Shown: positions 25,582 to 35,578, numbered from the stretch's first letter. The stretch: DNA of 64,000 nucleotides from Thermoanaerobacterium sp. RBIITD (GCF_900205865.1 NZ_LT906662.1:620001-684000); one strand, 5' to 3'. Numbers and translations are program-made. The notes: generated by a model from the sequence alone, not told the origin.

Positions 25582-27951
25582 TTGAAAATTAAAATAGCAA
25601 TAAACATAGGAATAGCGTCAATATTGATGACATCATCTATATTTATGCCGAGTGTAAAGGTAAATGCTTACACGATAATAAATAAATCAGAAATTGAACA
25701 TGTTTTAAGTAAAGGTGTAACACAAAAAAATATTACATATTTTACGACAGAGGGTTTCATCAATGTAAATGTCCTCAATATTGACTTAAATGATAAAAAC
25801 ACAGCACTGTCGACAATTTTTAATCCCTCAGGTTTTAAAAACAGAATGAATGTTGAAGGTATGGCAAATGGCAATGGAGCTATAGCTGCAGTAAATGGCG
25901 ATTTTTTTGACACAAAACAAGGGTTTATACTTGGTGCTTCTGTTAAAGATGGGAAGCTAATGACAATCCCATATTATGATTCAAAATTTGCAACCTTTGC
26001 CATTGATAAAAATAATATTCCATCAATTGATTACTGGAAGAGTAAGGAACTAAATATAAAATTACCTGATGCAACAGTGATCCCCATCAGCGCTTTAAAT
26101 AATATTGGTGCTTTAAACAATAAAACTTCTTGTGCAATCTTCACAAAAGATTGGAATGCTTTCTCACCTGGTGCTAACAATGCATTCAAAGACCTAGTAG
26201 AAGTTGTCATAGGCAATGATGGCAAAGTCATGGAAGTAAGACAAGGAAAAGGATCAGTTTCAATACCTGATGGCGGTTATGTTATAGGTGCATCAGGTGA
26301 TGTAGGTAAATCATTGCTAAATCTTAAGACGGGTGATATGGTAATAAAAAATATATCTACAAACCCACCATTTGATAATTTTAAAATGGCAATAAGTGGA
26401 GGGACAATTCTTGTATCAAATGGCACAGTAGCACCTAATTTTACAGACAATGTAGACGGAAATTATGCAAGAACATCAATAGGTTATACACAGGACAAAA
26501 AACATATCATAATCGCAACAGTTGATAAGGCCAATACAAGGGGAATGACAGAAAGAGAATTGGCGGAACTTATGTTGAACCTCGGAGCATATGAAGCAAT
26601 GAACTTAGATGGCGGTAGCTCGACACAAATGGCTATAAGGGAACTTGGTGATAGCAAAGCAAGGCTTCAAAATAATGTGCAAGGCTTTGAAAGAAATGTT
26701 GCTAATGGAGTTGGTGTATTCAATACAGCAGCAAAGGGTAACCTTTATGCATTAAAGCTTGAAGCTACAAGTACAAACATATTTGTTGGTACACATAGAA
26801 CTATTAAAATAAAGGGTTATGATGATAATTTAAACCCAGTTAATGTAGATCCAAAAAGTGTATCTTTCTCAATAAATGGTATTATGGGTACATTTGATGG
26901 AAATACCTTTATGCCATTAAGTTCAGGTGATGGCGTCATAACTGCTAAAATTGGGGATGCAACGGGAACACTAAAAATAAAAGCCTTAGAGACCTTAGCT
27001 GATATTAGATTTAATCCATATTCAATTAATGCTGAAAAAGGCAGTACTACAAAAGTCGATGTTACAGGAAAAGATTTGAATGGTTATCGAGCATCTATTG
27101 AAGATAGCGATATAAAATGGACTGTGTACAATAATGTAGGTTATATCGATAAAGGCATTTTTAAAGCTTCTAATGCTGATGTTATGGGTGCAATTTCTGC
27201 AAATATTAATGGTAAAATAGGAAATCTATCCGTCAAAGTAGGTCAAGGCTCTCAATTTGATACATCAATACTGCCGAAGCCAATTGATTTTTTGTCTAAT
27301 GATAAAGGCAATAAGGATGTACCAATAAATAACACAGATAATTCATTTAAATTTATGGTTTACGGTGATACAAGTTATGATACACTTTTGAGATTGCAAA
27401 TTTCACTAAAGGCTACAGAAACAGCCAATGAGGATTATCCGCTTATAGTTTTTACCGGAAATGTCAACGACAAGGTTTTAAACTCATTAAAAATAAAGTA
27501 TATAAAAGCAGAAAGTACCTATGGTGTTTATGATTTTAAGAATTCTACTTTTATAACTTTGAATGATAACAATGGAGGTTTGCTTGCATCAGATCCGAAC
27601 CAATGGAATTGGTTTTTAAGCACTTTAAATAATGTAAAATGTGATAATCTATTTGTGATTTTACCGCGACCTATTTGGGGTGACGATGGTTTTAAAGATG
27701 TAAGAGAAGCAACATTGTTTGAAAATACTCTAAATAAATTTATGCAAAATACAGGAAAAAATGTATGGATAATATATAATAGCAAAAATTCTTTCTATAC
27801 GACATTAAATGATAATATAAGGTATATAACAACATATGGTACAAATGTAGGCGGAGGCAAAATGGATATATACAATGATGCCAGGTACATATCTATAATG
27901 GTAAATGGCAAAGATGTTTACTATCAGAATAAAAATTTATTTTCAAGATAA
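25582..27951 (+). CDS. Exported phosphodiester glycosidase (NAGPA/DUF2233) family protein
   Basis: 789 residues. A signal peptide is at the N-terminus (KIAINIGIASILMTSSIFM). The start is a TTG preceded by AGGAGGG. The NAGPA domain spans roughly residues 70-370 and shows AAVNGDFFDTKQGFILGASV, AISGGTILVSNG, RTSIGYTQDKKHI and the hallmark MNLDGGSSTQMA. Bacterial members act on cell-envelope or exopolysaccharide phosphodiesters. It is followed by Ig-like/BIG2-type repeats (SFSINGIMGTFDGN, TVYNNVGYIDKG) and a C-terminal alpha/beta region (residues ~590-789) resembling a calcineurin-like phosphoesterase remnant (FMVYGDTSYDTLLRLQ, NPNQWNWFLSTL-like). The latter assignment is tentative. Confidence 0.85.
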   Translation: MKIKIAINIGIASILMTSSIFMPSVKVNAYTIINKSEIEHVLSKGVTQKNITYFTTEGFINVNVLNIDLNDKNTALSTIFNPSGFKNRMNVEGMANGNGAIAAVNGDFFDTKQGFILGASVKDGKLMTIPYYDSKFATFAIDKNNIPSIDYWKSKELNIKLPDATVIPISALNNIGALNNKTSCAIFTKDWNAFSPGANNAFKDLVEVVIGNDGKVMEVRQGKGSVSIPDGGYVIGASGDVGKSLLNLKTGDMVIKNISTNPPFDNFKMAISGGTILVSNGTVAPNFTDNVDGNYARTSIGYTQDKKHIIIATVDKANTRGMTERELAELMLNLGAYEAMNLDGGSSTQMAIRELGDSKARLQNNVQGFERNVANGVGVFNTAAKGNLYALKLEATSTNIFVGTHRTIKIKGYDDNLNPVNVDPKSVSFSINGIMGTFDGNTFMPLSSGDGVITAKIGDATGTLKIKALETLADIRFNPYSINAEKGSTTKVDVTGKDLNGYRASIEDSDIKWTVYNNVGYIDKGIFKASNADVMGAISANINGKIGNLSVKVGQGSQFDTSILPKPIDFLSNDKGNKDVPINNTDNSFKFMVYGDTSYDTLLRLQISLKATETANEDYPLIVFTGNVNDKVLNSLKIKYIKAESTYGVYDFKNSTFITLNDNNGGLLASDPNQWNWFLSTLNNVKCDNLFVILPRPIWGDDGFKDVREATLFENTLNKFMQNTGKNVWIIYNSKNSFYTTLNDNIRYITTYGTNVGGGKMDIYNDARYISIMVNGKDVYYQNKNLFSR

Positions 27952-27987
27952 GGATTGGAAATAAAATAATTCATCTTTAAAAAACGT

Positions 27988-28012
27988 AGCGCTTCGAAAG
28001 TGAAGCGCTTTT
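27988..28012 (+). terminator. Terminator of the NAGPA-domain gene
   Basis: AGCGCTTC, a 6-nt loop and GAAGCGCT are followed by TTTTTTA. It abuts the stop codon of the convergent gene at 28013. Confidence 0.85.
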
Positions 28013-28684
28013 TTATTGGTTTTTGTTTGCCTCATCAAGGAAATACTCACTGACAATATCTTTCAAAAATTTTATCTCATCATCTGATAAATGTTCTTTT
28101 AAGATGTCCATCATCCTGTAGCCTTCTGCAGGTGTTACTCCATCCTGTGACATCTTCATTATTTCACCCAATCCAGATGGACCGAGTTTAACTAGCAGTC
28201 CTATTGCTTTTGACTTTTTCTCGAAGTCCATTTCTCTTTGAACTTTTAGTATTTTCTCTGGTGTTACAACAACTCTGTTTAAATTTACACTTTTTGTCTC
28301 GCTTTTATTTGTGCTTTCTTCATAATTCCTCTCTCTTTGTTGAATTAACTTTTGAAGCATTTCCTCTTTGAAGTCTCTGTAGTCACTTTGTTTTTTATTA
28401 TCATCTTTATTCACATCTTTTTGAATATCGTTTTTTTTGTTTTCGACTACTTTTTTATCTTTAATGTCTTGGTTTAGAGTCTCGTCGTATATACCGCTAA
28501 ATACAGTTAGTGGTAAATGATTTTGCCAACCAATTTCATTTGAATTTTGCGTATATGTAGTATTTTGTGGTTTTACTACATCATGTATTGTTTGTTGTTC
28601 TTTAACTTGGAGATTTAGCATAAATATAATACTGACAGCAGTTACTACAAGCATGATGAAATTGTATGTAATTATTTTCTTCAC
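28013..28684 (-). CDS. Membrane-anchored hypothetical protein
   Basis: About 223 residues from GTG 28684 (VKKIITYNFIMLVVTAVSII), chosen because AGGGAGTG lies just upstream. The open frame extends to 28705. One N-terminal membrane helix is followed by a long charged, probably disordered linker (KKVVENKKNDIQKDVNKDDN). A conserved-looking helical C-terminal domain contains KSKAIGLLVKLGPSGLGEIM and DDEIKFLKDIVSEYF. I do not recognise the family. Between sporulation-type genes (yyaC, gerM), a sporulation role is possible but unproven. Confidence 0.6.
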   Translation of the reverse strand: MKKIITYNFIMLVVTAVSIIFMLNLQVKEQQTIHDVVKPQNTTYTQNSNEIGWQNHLPLTVFSGIYDETLNQDIKDKKVVENKKNDIQKDVNKDDNKKQSDYRDFKEEMLQKLIQQRERNYEESTNKSETKSVNLNRVVVTPEKILKVQREMDFEKKSKAIGLLVKLGPSGLGEIMKMSQDGVTPAEGYRMMDILKEHLSDDEIKFLKDIVSEYFLDEANKNQ

Positions 28685-28758
28685 ACGATCACTCCCTTCA
28701 GACAATCTTATTATTGCTTAAGGAGTAAATTTTAATACAATATTGGGGGGCAGATTTA

Positions 28759-29283
28759 ATGGAAGAATTGAGAATTAGATATGATGACGAAAATGCAATA
28801 AACTTACTATCAACATATTTAACTGAATATTTAAGTTTTGATTCTGTATTTTTGTGCATTGGAACCGATAAGTGCATAGGTGATTCACTAGGCCCTATTG
28901 TAGGTGATATGCTATCAAAAATCGTAAGGGGAATAAATGTTTACGGCACATTAAAAAGACCCGTTCACGCAATAAATCTAAAAGAGAATGTTACATATAT
29001 AAAAAAGAAGCATCCATACAGCAATATTATTGCAGTCGATGCTTGTCTTGGTGATAAGGATAGCATAGGCAAAATCTCAGTAAAAAAATCTCCAATATAC
29101 CCGGGTAAAGGCGTCGGAAAGATGTTGCCACCTGTTGGAGACATATCTATTATAGGCATAATCGATGTATATGACATTGTCCCGGTACATAATACAAGGC
29201 TTGGTTTTGTATTTGAGATGGCTGAAATAATAGCGCTAAGCCTTCAAAGAGCATTATACCTAAAAACAATGATAAACAAATAA
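28759..29283 (+). CDS. yyaC: YyaC-type sporulation protein (putative spore protease)
   Basis: 174 residues with the hydrogenase-maturation-protease-like YyaC fold: VFLCIGTDKCIGDSLGPIVG, then VYGTLKRPVHAINL, IIAVDACLGDKDSIGKI and KGVGKMLPPVGDISIIGI. YyaC proteins are widely conserved in endospore formers. GGGGGGCAG precedes the ATG by 8 nt. Its presence supports an endospore-forming host. Confidence 0.9.
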   Translation: MEELRIRYDDENAINLLSTYLTEYLSFDSVFLCIGTDKCIGDSLGPIVGDMLSKIVRGINVYGTLKRPVHAINLKENVTYIKKKHPYSNIIAVDACLGDKDSIGKISVKKSPIYPGKGVGKMLPPVGDISIIGIIDVYDIVPVHNTRLGFVFEMAEIIALSLQRALYLKTMINK

Positions 29284-29305
29284 CTCTGGCAAAAACCAGA
29301 GTTAT
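29280..29305. terminator. Bidirectional terminator between yyaC and gerM
   Basis: ATAACTCTGG, a 6-nt loop and CCAGAGTTAT form a perfect 10-bp stem. It includes the yyaC stop and is followed by TATTTTATTT on the plus strand. Confidence 0.85.
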
Positions 29306-29309
29306 TATT

Positions 29310-30761
29310 TTATTTAAGGTGCAATGGTATTGATACTAGATTTTGTACAGATCCATCTTTTGCGCTTATTGAAAAGACCTGAAGTGTTCCATCTTGTTCA
29401 TTTGATAGTGGTTTATACTGTATATCCGCCTCAAAATCTCCCCAAGATGGTGCACCTGCACTTGCTTGGGCAGATGCTTGAGCTATAATGTTTCCCTTCT
29501 CATCAAGCAATCTTATGCTTACACTGCCCTCAAAGACCCTCGCCTTTCCTACGACTTTAATTGGACTTGATACACTATTATTCTTCATCGGTGATACAAC
29601 TATGATATTGGCATCTTGATTATTCGCAGTTGTGATGCTCTTTTTATCTGATACGATGACGGCTCTTGCATCCTTATTTTTTGTAAGAATCATTCCTAAT
29701 TCATCACCGACTTTGATATCTGAAAAGCTTATGTCTTTTTCTGAGTATTTATATCCACTTTGACTATCAAATCCAACTTTTGCCTGAAAATGTATGATAG
29801 CGTCAGGTAATATTTTTATATCAGGTCCAACTTTATTATTCATGTCTTGTGTATCCTGATACTCCCTTTCAATAGTTACTACCCTTGTATCATAGTTTAT
29901 AGCTTTTACGATTCCATAGACAAATGTTTCACCTTTTGTCGGATCTGCCTCTGGTATCTTGGTAAACTTCGCCTTAACATCACTTATAGTCCAGATATTA
30001 TTCTCCTTATCCCCATCTGGTTGAATAAGCGTTACAAGATACGATTTATTTTCATGTGTTGCATTTATCATTGCTATACCGTCTTTTCTTGTTTCAAGTG
30101 AGAAATTATCATCCTTTGAAAAACCTACTATTCCACCTTCTTGCTGCATGACCTTAATAGGATCTAATCTCCATGATTCTTTCCCTAGGTTGACATTTTC
30201 CTGTAATTTTTTAACTCTATCTTTATTTATATAAACTTCACCAGTTAAAACCATTCTCTTTAAAGGATCTAACCCGATTTTGTATCCATAAATAGAATTC
30301 ACCTTATTGCCTTCTACTAATATTTGGACACTATCAACATCCGGTAAACCTGTAAGTGTATTTACAAGTGCTGCCACCATATATTTAGCTACATTATCAT
30401 TAACATTCGCTCCAGATATATAATCCTTCGACAAATTTACATATGCCGTAGTATCCTTTAGCTGTACCGATATAAGCTTGGTACCATCCGGAATTACAGG
30501 TTTCGAGTATTGATCGGTAGGTCCCTTTATTAACTCTAATATAACTTGTTTTAATAAATCTGCATTTTTAGATACGCCTCTTGTCTCCATATTCAACCCG
30601 GATAATTTATCATTCAAAAAGTACAGTGAGACTTCTTTTGCTTCTTGTGTTGTAGCTTTTGGACTTATGGGGGCATTTTTTTCTGTTTTTGGCTTCGTAA
30701 AACATCCTGATAATGTAATTACCGCAATCAATATCACAATAAGTATCGTTTTTTTCATCAT
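29310..30761 (-). CDS. GerM-domain lipoprotein with Gmad2 domain
   Basis: 483 residues. The lipoprotein signal ends in the lipobox LSGC at about residue 20. The GerM domain (residues ~45-165) reads VSLYFLNDKLSGLNMETR, ILELIKGPTDQYSKPVIP and LVNTLTGLPDVDSVQILVEG. The C-terminus is an Ig-like Gmad2 domain (VVSPMKNNSVSSPIKVVGKA; ASAGAPSWGDFEADIQY). GerM proteins act at the membrane or cell wall in sporulation and germination. It follows a histidine kinase gene by about 125 nt, so co-regulation with the two-component system is possible. Confidence 0.85.
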   Translation of the reverse strand: MMKKTILIVILIAVITLSGCFTKPKTEKNAPISPKATTQEAKEVSLYFLNDKLSGLNMETRGVSKNADLLKQVILELIKGPTDQYSKPVIPDGTKLISVQLKDTTAYVNLSKDYISGANVNDNVAKYMVAALVNTLTGLPDVDSVQILVEGNKVNSIYGYKIGLDPLKRMVLTGEVYINKDRVKKLQENVNLGKESWRLDPIKVMQQEGGIVGFSKDDNFSLETRKDGIAMINATHENKSYLVTLIQPDGDKENNIWTISDVKAKFTKIPEADPTKGETFVYGIVKAINYDTRVVTIEREYQDTQDMNNKVGPDIKILPDAIIHFQAKVGFDSQSGYKYSEKDISFSDIKVGDELGMILTKNKDARAVIVSDKKSITTANNQDANIIVVSPMKNNSVSSPIKVVGKARVFEGSVSIRLLDEKGNIIAQASAQASAGAPSWGDFEADIQYKPLSNEQDGTLQVFSISAKDGSVQNLVSIPLHLK

Positions 30762-30887
30762 TAATTCCCCTCCTTAATTATATGATACAGCACCATTATT
30801 ACAGTTGTATTAATAAAACCTTAAAATTTCTTTAAATTTTTATTAATACCCTATTTTTTATGTACACCCGAATAAATATTATTCGGG

Positions 30888-32282
30888 CTAAATATTTTTA
30901 ACCGGAATTGTTATGTCAAATTCAGTACCTTTCCCAACTGTACTTTTTACATCTATATGACCTTTATGAAGGTCTACTATCTCTTTTACTATTGCAAGTC
31001 CAAGTCCAAATCCTCCAGTCTTTTGAGACCTTGCTGTATCACCCCTTGAAAATCTTTCAAAAACTTTTGGCAATGTTTCTTGACTGATACCAATGCCGGT
31101 ATCAGCTATTTTGATATATACATTTTTGTCGTCACAGCTTAATTTAAGCGTAACCGAACCGCCTTCAGGAGTATATTTAATACCATTTTCTACTACATTG
31201 TAAATCATCCTATAAAACCTATCTGCATCAACATCTGCAAAAATCTTTTCATCACTATCGAATACAAGAGATACCCCCTTATTTTTTGCTATAGCTTCGA
31301 GGTTTTCTATGACATTATATGCTATCTCACTAATATTTTCTGTTTTGTTTTTTATGGAATTAATTTTATCCATGCGGGCTAAAACTAAAAGTTCATTGAC
31401 AAGCCTCGTCATCCTGTCTACTTCATCATTTATATCCCTCAGAAATTCTTTGTACAAAGATATATCAATATTTTCATTTGATATAAGTGGTTCTACAAGG
31501 GCCTTTATAGCTGCTAAAGGTGTCTTTAATTCATGGGATGCATCTGACACGAATCTCTTTCTTTCATCATCTATCTTCATAAGCTTTGTTCCCATTTCAT
31601 TAAAGGACTCGGCAAGTTTGCCTATCTCATCACTTCCCTTTATATTTACTTTATAGTCAAATTTTCCTTCAGATATAACTTTCGTTGCATCTGTCAATCT
31701 TTTTAAAGGTTTTGTAATGAAATCCGCAACTATAAGGCTTAATATACTTACAATAGAACCAATTGCAGTAAATGTATATATCATTTGCATCTTTATTGTA
31801 TTTAAAAAGCCCATAACGTCGTCAATTGAAGTCGATAAAAGTATACTCCCAACAATGTCATTTTTTGCTGTGACAGGTACGGCAGCATACATAGTCCATC
31901 CAGAGCCTGAAATGTAATGAATGCTTGTTGAGCCAGAACCTTTTAATGCAGCTCTAACATCACTATAACTATTTATATCCTTTCCTTCTAATTCACCATT
32001 ACCAGCAGAGTCTACAACCACTTTACCATTTACATCCGTAAATAGAACTCTTGAGTTTATCTGCTTAGAATAATCAACAATTGTAGGTTCTATTAAATAT
32101 GAGGAAACCCCTATGAAATTTGAGACTAAATTTGCAATCATATTTGCCTGTGTTAAATTTGTAACCCTTTCATTGTTTAAATAGCTTTCATAAATATTAT
32201 TAAAAAGATAAATACCTGTTGATGCAAGTGAAACAATAAGAATAACAAAATATACGGAAAATATTTTCCACCTTAAACTCAA
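30888..32282 (-). CDS. Sensor histidine kinase
   Basis: 464 residues. Two membrane helices flank a ~140-residue extracytoplasmic sensor. A HAMP domain (LKRLTDATKVISEGKFDYKV) precedes the HisKA box with the phosphorylated histidine (FVSDASHELKTPLAAIKA) and the ATPase lobe (N box MIYNVVENGIKYTPEGG, G1 IADTGIGISQE, G2 GGFGLGLAIVKEIV). The start is a TTG with AAGGTGAT upstream. It lies 9 nt after its response regulator gene. The signal is unknown. Confidence 0.93.
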   Translation of the reverse strand: MSLRWKIFSVYFVILIVSLASTGIYLFNNIYESYLNNERVTNLTQANMIANLVSNFIGVSSYLIEPTIVDYSKQINSRVLFTDVNGKVVVDSAGNGELEGKDINSYSDVRAALKGSGSTSIHYISGSGWTMYAAVPVTAKNDIVGSILLSTSIDDVMGFLNTIKMQMIYTFTAIGSIVSILSLIVADFITKPLKRLTDATKVISEGKFDYKVNIKGSDEIGKLAESFNEMGTKLMKIDDERKRFVSDASHELKTPLAAIKALVEPLISNENIDISLYKEFLRDINDEVDRMTRLVNELLVLARMDKINSIKNKTENISEIAYNVIENLEAIAKNKGVSLVFDSDEKIFADVDADRFYRMIYNVVENGIKYTPEGGSVTLKLSCDDKNVYIKIADTGIGISQETLPKVFERFSRGDTARSQKTGGFGLGLAIVKEIVDLHKGHIDVKSTVGKGTEFDITIPVKNI

Positions 32283-32291
32283 TATATCACC

Positions 32292-32969
32292 TTATTTCAT
32301 GTAGTAGCCAGAACCCCACTTTGTAAAAATGTGCTTAGGATTCGCTGGATCATCCTCTATCTTCTCTCTGAGTTTCCTTATGTGAACATTAACCGTATTG
32401 GTATCACCGTAGAAATCGAATCCCCATATTAAATCCATGAGTTTGTCTTTAGAGTACAATTTACCAGGATTTGATGCAAGCAATGCTAATAGATCAAATT
32501 CCTTGTTTGTAAGCTCTACTTCTTTGCCATTTTTATATACAAGTCTATCAGGAATATTTATGGTAAGGTCGCCAAGCCTTATTTCATCTTGCTTTTTTAT
32601 GAAAGGTGATGATGTTCTTCTAAATAACGCCCTTATCCTTGCAATAAGTTCCCTCGTATTGAAAGGCTTTGCAAGATAATCGTCTGCCCCCATCTCGATG
32701 CCAACAATTTTATCAACATCCTCGCCTTTTGCAGTCAGCATTATTATAGGTATATTTGAGAATGTCCTAACCTCCCTACATACTGTAAGCCCATCCATTT
32801 TTGGAAGCATGAGATCAAGTATAACGAGATCGAAATTACCACTTCTAATTTTTTTCAGGCCTTCTTCTCCATCATATGCAAAATCTACGGAGTATCCTTC
32901 CTGTATAAGCGATAGCTTCAACCCTTTTACAAGCATTTCTTCATCATCAACAATCAATATATTCTCCAC
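32292..32969 (-). CDS. OmpR/PhoB-family response regulator
   Basis: 225 residues. The receiver domain has an acidic pocket (IVDDEEM), a phosphorylation site in LVILDLMLPKMDGL and the conserved MLTAKGEDVDK and YLAKPFNTRELIAR. The winged-helix output domain ends with VNVHIRKLREKIEDDP and KWGSGYYMK. It is first in the pair with the kinase at 30888. Confidence 0.94.
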   Translation of the reverse strand: MENILIVDDEEMLVKGLKLSLIQEGYSVDFAYDGEEGLKKIRSGNFDLVILDLMLPKMDGLTVCREVRTFSNIPIIMLTAKGEDVDKIVGIEMGADDYLAKPFNTRELIARIRALFRRTSSPFIKKQDEIRLGDLTINIPDRLVYKNGKEVELTNKEFDLLALLASNPGKLYSKDKLMDLIWGFDFYGDTNTVNVHIRKLREKIEDDPANPKHIFTKWGSGYYMK

Positions 32970-33085
32970 TTTAAATACCTCCTCAGTTTAGTATATCATA
33001 TTTTATGCATTCTTGTATATATATTTGACAACGTTATAAATTGATTTTATGCCAAAAAAGTCTTACAATTATATGGGGTGAAATT

Positions 33086-34228
33086 ATGAGAAGATTGATT
33101 ATAAATGGAAAACTTTTATTAAATAATTCAGTTGTAAATAATAAGAATATACTTATAGAAGATGGTAAAATTGCAGCAATCGGAAATGAATTTAACGCTC
33201 ACGATATAATTGATGCAAATGGAAACTATGTTTCACCAGGATTTATTGATATTCATATACATGGTTCAGCAGGCTATGATACGATGGATGGTAATTTTGA
33301 ATCCTTAAACGCCATATCAAAAACAATAGCAAAACACGGCACGACTTCATACTTACCAACTACAATGACGGAAGATATTACGAAGATTAAAAAGGCTATC
33401 AAAAATGTATATCATAATAAAAGCAATGTTGAAGGTGCCGAGATAATAGGACTTCATATGGAAGGTCCCTTCATAAATCCACATCAAAAGGGTGCACAAG
33501 ATGAAAAATACATCTTGAAGCCTACAATTGATAATTTTCTTAATTTGTGTGGAGATTTTGTAGATATAGTAAAGCTTGTAACAATAGCACCAGAGATGGA
33601 TGGTGCACTTGACCTCATAAGTTATCTAAAAGATAAAGGTATTGTTGCCTCCGCCGGGCATACAGATTCTACCTACGATGAAGTTGTTGCTGGTGTTAAA
33701 GCAGGTATCACACATGCTACACATGTATTTAATGCGATGAAAGGATTTCATCACAGGGAAGTCGGAACACTTGGTGCTGTATTCGACCTTGACATAAGTG
33801 CAGAGGTAATTGCAGATGGAATACATTCGGTTTTCCCTGCCATAAGAACCCTTATAAAACAAAAGGGCATAGATAATATAAACCTTGTAACAGATGCTAT
33901 GATGGCTGCAAGCCTTTCTGATGGTAAATATGAGCTCGGCGGCCAAGATGTATATGTCAAAGATGGCGCTGCTAGGCTTAAAAATGGTGTGCTTGCTGGC
34001 AGTACACTTACGCTTGATAGAGCAGTAAAGAATATTGTTGATAATACCGATCTATCCTTGTATGATGCTGTCATTCTTGCTTCATTCAATAGTGCAAAAG
34101 TCATCGGTATTCAAGATAGAAAAGGTCTCCTTAAGGAAGGCTACGATGCAGATATAATAATCTTTGACGAAAATATAGATATTAAAAAGACAATAGTCGG
34201 TGGTAAAACAGTATACGAAAAAAAATAG
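33086..34228 (+). CDS. nagA: N-acetylglucosamine-6-phosphate deacetylase
   Basis: About 380 residues from the ATG at 33086, which has GGGGTGAAATT upstream. The open frame extends back to 33041. Metal and active-site marks are SPGFIDIHIHGSAGYDT, IGLHMEGPFINPHQKGAQ, ASAGHTDSTYDE, THATHVFNAMKGFHHRE and LVTDAMMAASL. It converts GlcNAc-6-P to glucosamine-6-P and acetate in amino-sugar and cell-wall recycling. It is convergent with a LacI-family gene. Confidence 0.95.
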   Translation: MRRLIINGKLLLNNSVVNNKNILIEDGKIAAIGNEFNAHDIIDANGNYVSPGFIDIHIHGSAGYDTMDGNFESLNAISKTIAKHGTTSYLPTTMTEDITKIKKAIKNVYHNKSNVEGAEIIGLHMEGPFINPHQKGAQDEKYILKPTIDNFLNLCGDFVDIVKLVTIAPEMDGALDLISYLKDKGIVASAGHTDSTYDEVVAGVKAGITHATHVFNAMKGFHHREVGTLGAVFDLDISAEVIADGIHSVFPAIRTLIKQKGIDNINLVTDAMMAASLSDGKYELGGQDVYVKDGAARLKNGVLAGSTLTLDRAVKNIVDNTDLSLYDAVILASFNSAKVIGIQDRKGLLKEGYDADIIIFDENIDIKKTIVGGKTVYEKK

Positions 34229-34244
34229 CCTGCCGGCTATTTTT
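34221..34244. terminator. Bidirectional terminator between nagA and the LacI-family gene
   Basis: AAAAATAGCC, loop TGCC, and GGCTATTTTT followed by CTTCTT. It is symmetric and so serves both convergent genes. Confidence 0.8.
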
Positions 34245-35247
34245 CTTCTTCCCCATACCCTGTTGATTCTCTTACAATAAGTTGGTGTGAGAGTATCACA
34301 TGCATCTCATCAATTGGTTCCTTGGCAAGTAGCTTTGTCATGAGTCTCATGCTTACTGCACCTATATCATACGCAGGTCTTTGAATCGTTGTTATTGTCG
34401 GTCTAAACATGTATGAGAGATACGTATTGTCAAAACCAACAACATGTATATCGTCAGGCACATTAAATCCTGAGTCAAATATCGCATTTATCGCAGCGGC
34501 AGCCATCTCATCGGATGCAGCAAAAACAGCGTCAACGTTATTTTCTAATAGCTTCAGCATCGCTAAGTATGCCTGCCTTGCTTTGAAACTTCCTTCAACT
34601 ACTAGTGATGGTTTAAACCTAATTTTGCTATCGGCAAGTGCCTCTTTATATCCCTCTATTCTTTGAGCGCCACCGATGGGATCATCAGATGGTCCTGAAA
34701 TCATTCCTATCTTCTTGCGTCCTAATGATATCAAATATTTAACAGCATCATATGAGGCTTTTTTGTTATCGATATTTACATTAGGAAATTCTAATTTTTC
34801 GTCTTCAGTACCAGCTAATACTATTGGTATACCTACATCATGAAGCTGTTCTTTTACGGATTCCCTTATAATATCTCCCATATATATAATTCCATCAACC
34901 TGCTTTTCTCTCAATATCTCAATATAATTCATTTCCTTTTCTTCTTTTTGATCTGTATTGCAAAGGAATATATTGTATGAGTACATGCTGGCAATATCCT
35001 CTATTCCCCTTACAACTTCCGGATAAAATGGGCTTGATATATCCGGTATTACAAGCCCTATCGTATGAGTCTTTTGAATTTTTAAGCTTCTTGCAAGGGC
35101 ATTTGGTTTATAGCCTGTCTTTTTTATGGCATCCAACACCCTTTGTTTCGTTTCATCTGTAACTACGGCGCTATTATTTAAAACCCTTGATACTGTAGCA
35201 ATAGAAACCTTCGCTTCTCTTGCGACATCTTTTATTGTAGAATTCAT
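34237..35247 (-). CDS. LacI-family regulator, CcpA-like
   Basis: 336 residues. The N-terminal LacI helix-turn-helix and hinge read STIKDVAREAKVSIATVSRV and YKPNALARSLKIQ. The periplasmic-binding-like effector domain has VIPDISSPFYPEVVRGIEDI, KQVDGIIYMGD and HVVGFDNTYLSYMFRP. Length and several segments (GIEDIASMYSYNIFL, QVDGIIYM, YDIGAVSMRLLTK-like) closely parallel CcpA, the catabolite control protein working with HPr-Ser-P. A sugar-specific paralogue cannot be excluded. Confidence 0.85.
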   Translation of the reverse strand: MNSTIKDVAREAKVSIATVSRVLNNSAVVTDETKQRVLDAIKKTGYKPNALARSLKIQKTHTIGLVIPDISSPFYPEVVRGIEDIASMYSYNIFLCNTDQKEEKEMNYIEILREKQVDGIIYMGDIIRESVKEQLHDVGIPIVLAGTEDEKLEFPNVNIDNKKASYDAVKYLISLGRKKIGMISGPSDDPIGGAQRIEGYKEALADSKIRFKPSLVVEGSFKARQAYLAMLKLLENNVDAVFAASDEMAAAAINAIFDSGFNVPDDIHVVGFDNTYLSYMFRPTITTIQRPAYDIGAVSMRLMTKLLAKEPIDEMHVILSHQLIVRESTGYGEEEK

Positions 35248-35361
35248 TATTAATCACTCCTAAGTTATCGTTTTCGCCTTATGGATATTTTACTTTTTTA
35301 ATGTAAATTTGTCAATAGGTTTCCGCAAAAATTTACATTGTTTTTCATTAATCAACAAAAA

Positions 35362-35401
35362 AAGAATGATGAAATGATTATTCATCGTTCTCATCATTCT
35401 T
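35362..35401 (-). terminator. Terminator of the small membrane protein gene
   Basis: AAGAATGATGA and TCATCATTCTT form an 11-bp stem with an 18-nt loop. On the minus strand it is followed by TTTTTTG. It overlaps the end of the small coding region. Confidence 0.6.
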
Positions 35402-35506
35402 GTTTGAGTCCTTTAAAACTAAAATCGGTATAAAGGATATAGCCATATATATCACACCTATTACAATTAGCATAAGTACACTAAGCTTTATTAGCAATTG
35501 TTCCAT
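35378..35506 (-). CDS. Small (42-residue) single-pass membrane protein
   Basis: A short frame with a strong GGGGGTGA ribosome site 7 nt before its ATG. It begins MEQLLIKLSVLMLIVIGVIY, has one hydrophobic helix of about 25 residues (roughly 5-31) and ends in a charged tail KDSNKNDENDE. A terminator-like hairpin follows. It lies alone between the LacI-family regulator and a HAD phosphatase. I do not recognise a family. Confidence 0.6.
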   Translation of the reverse strand: MEQLLIKLSVLMLIVIGVIYMAISFIPILVLKDSNKNDENDE

Positions 35507-35578
35507 AAAATCACCCCCGGCATTTCGCCTACGGAATACCTAATACATTATATGCCATATGGTGATTTTATGTTATTA

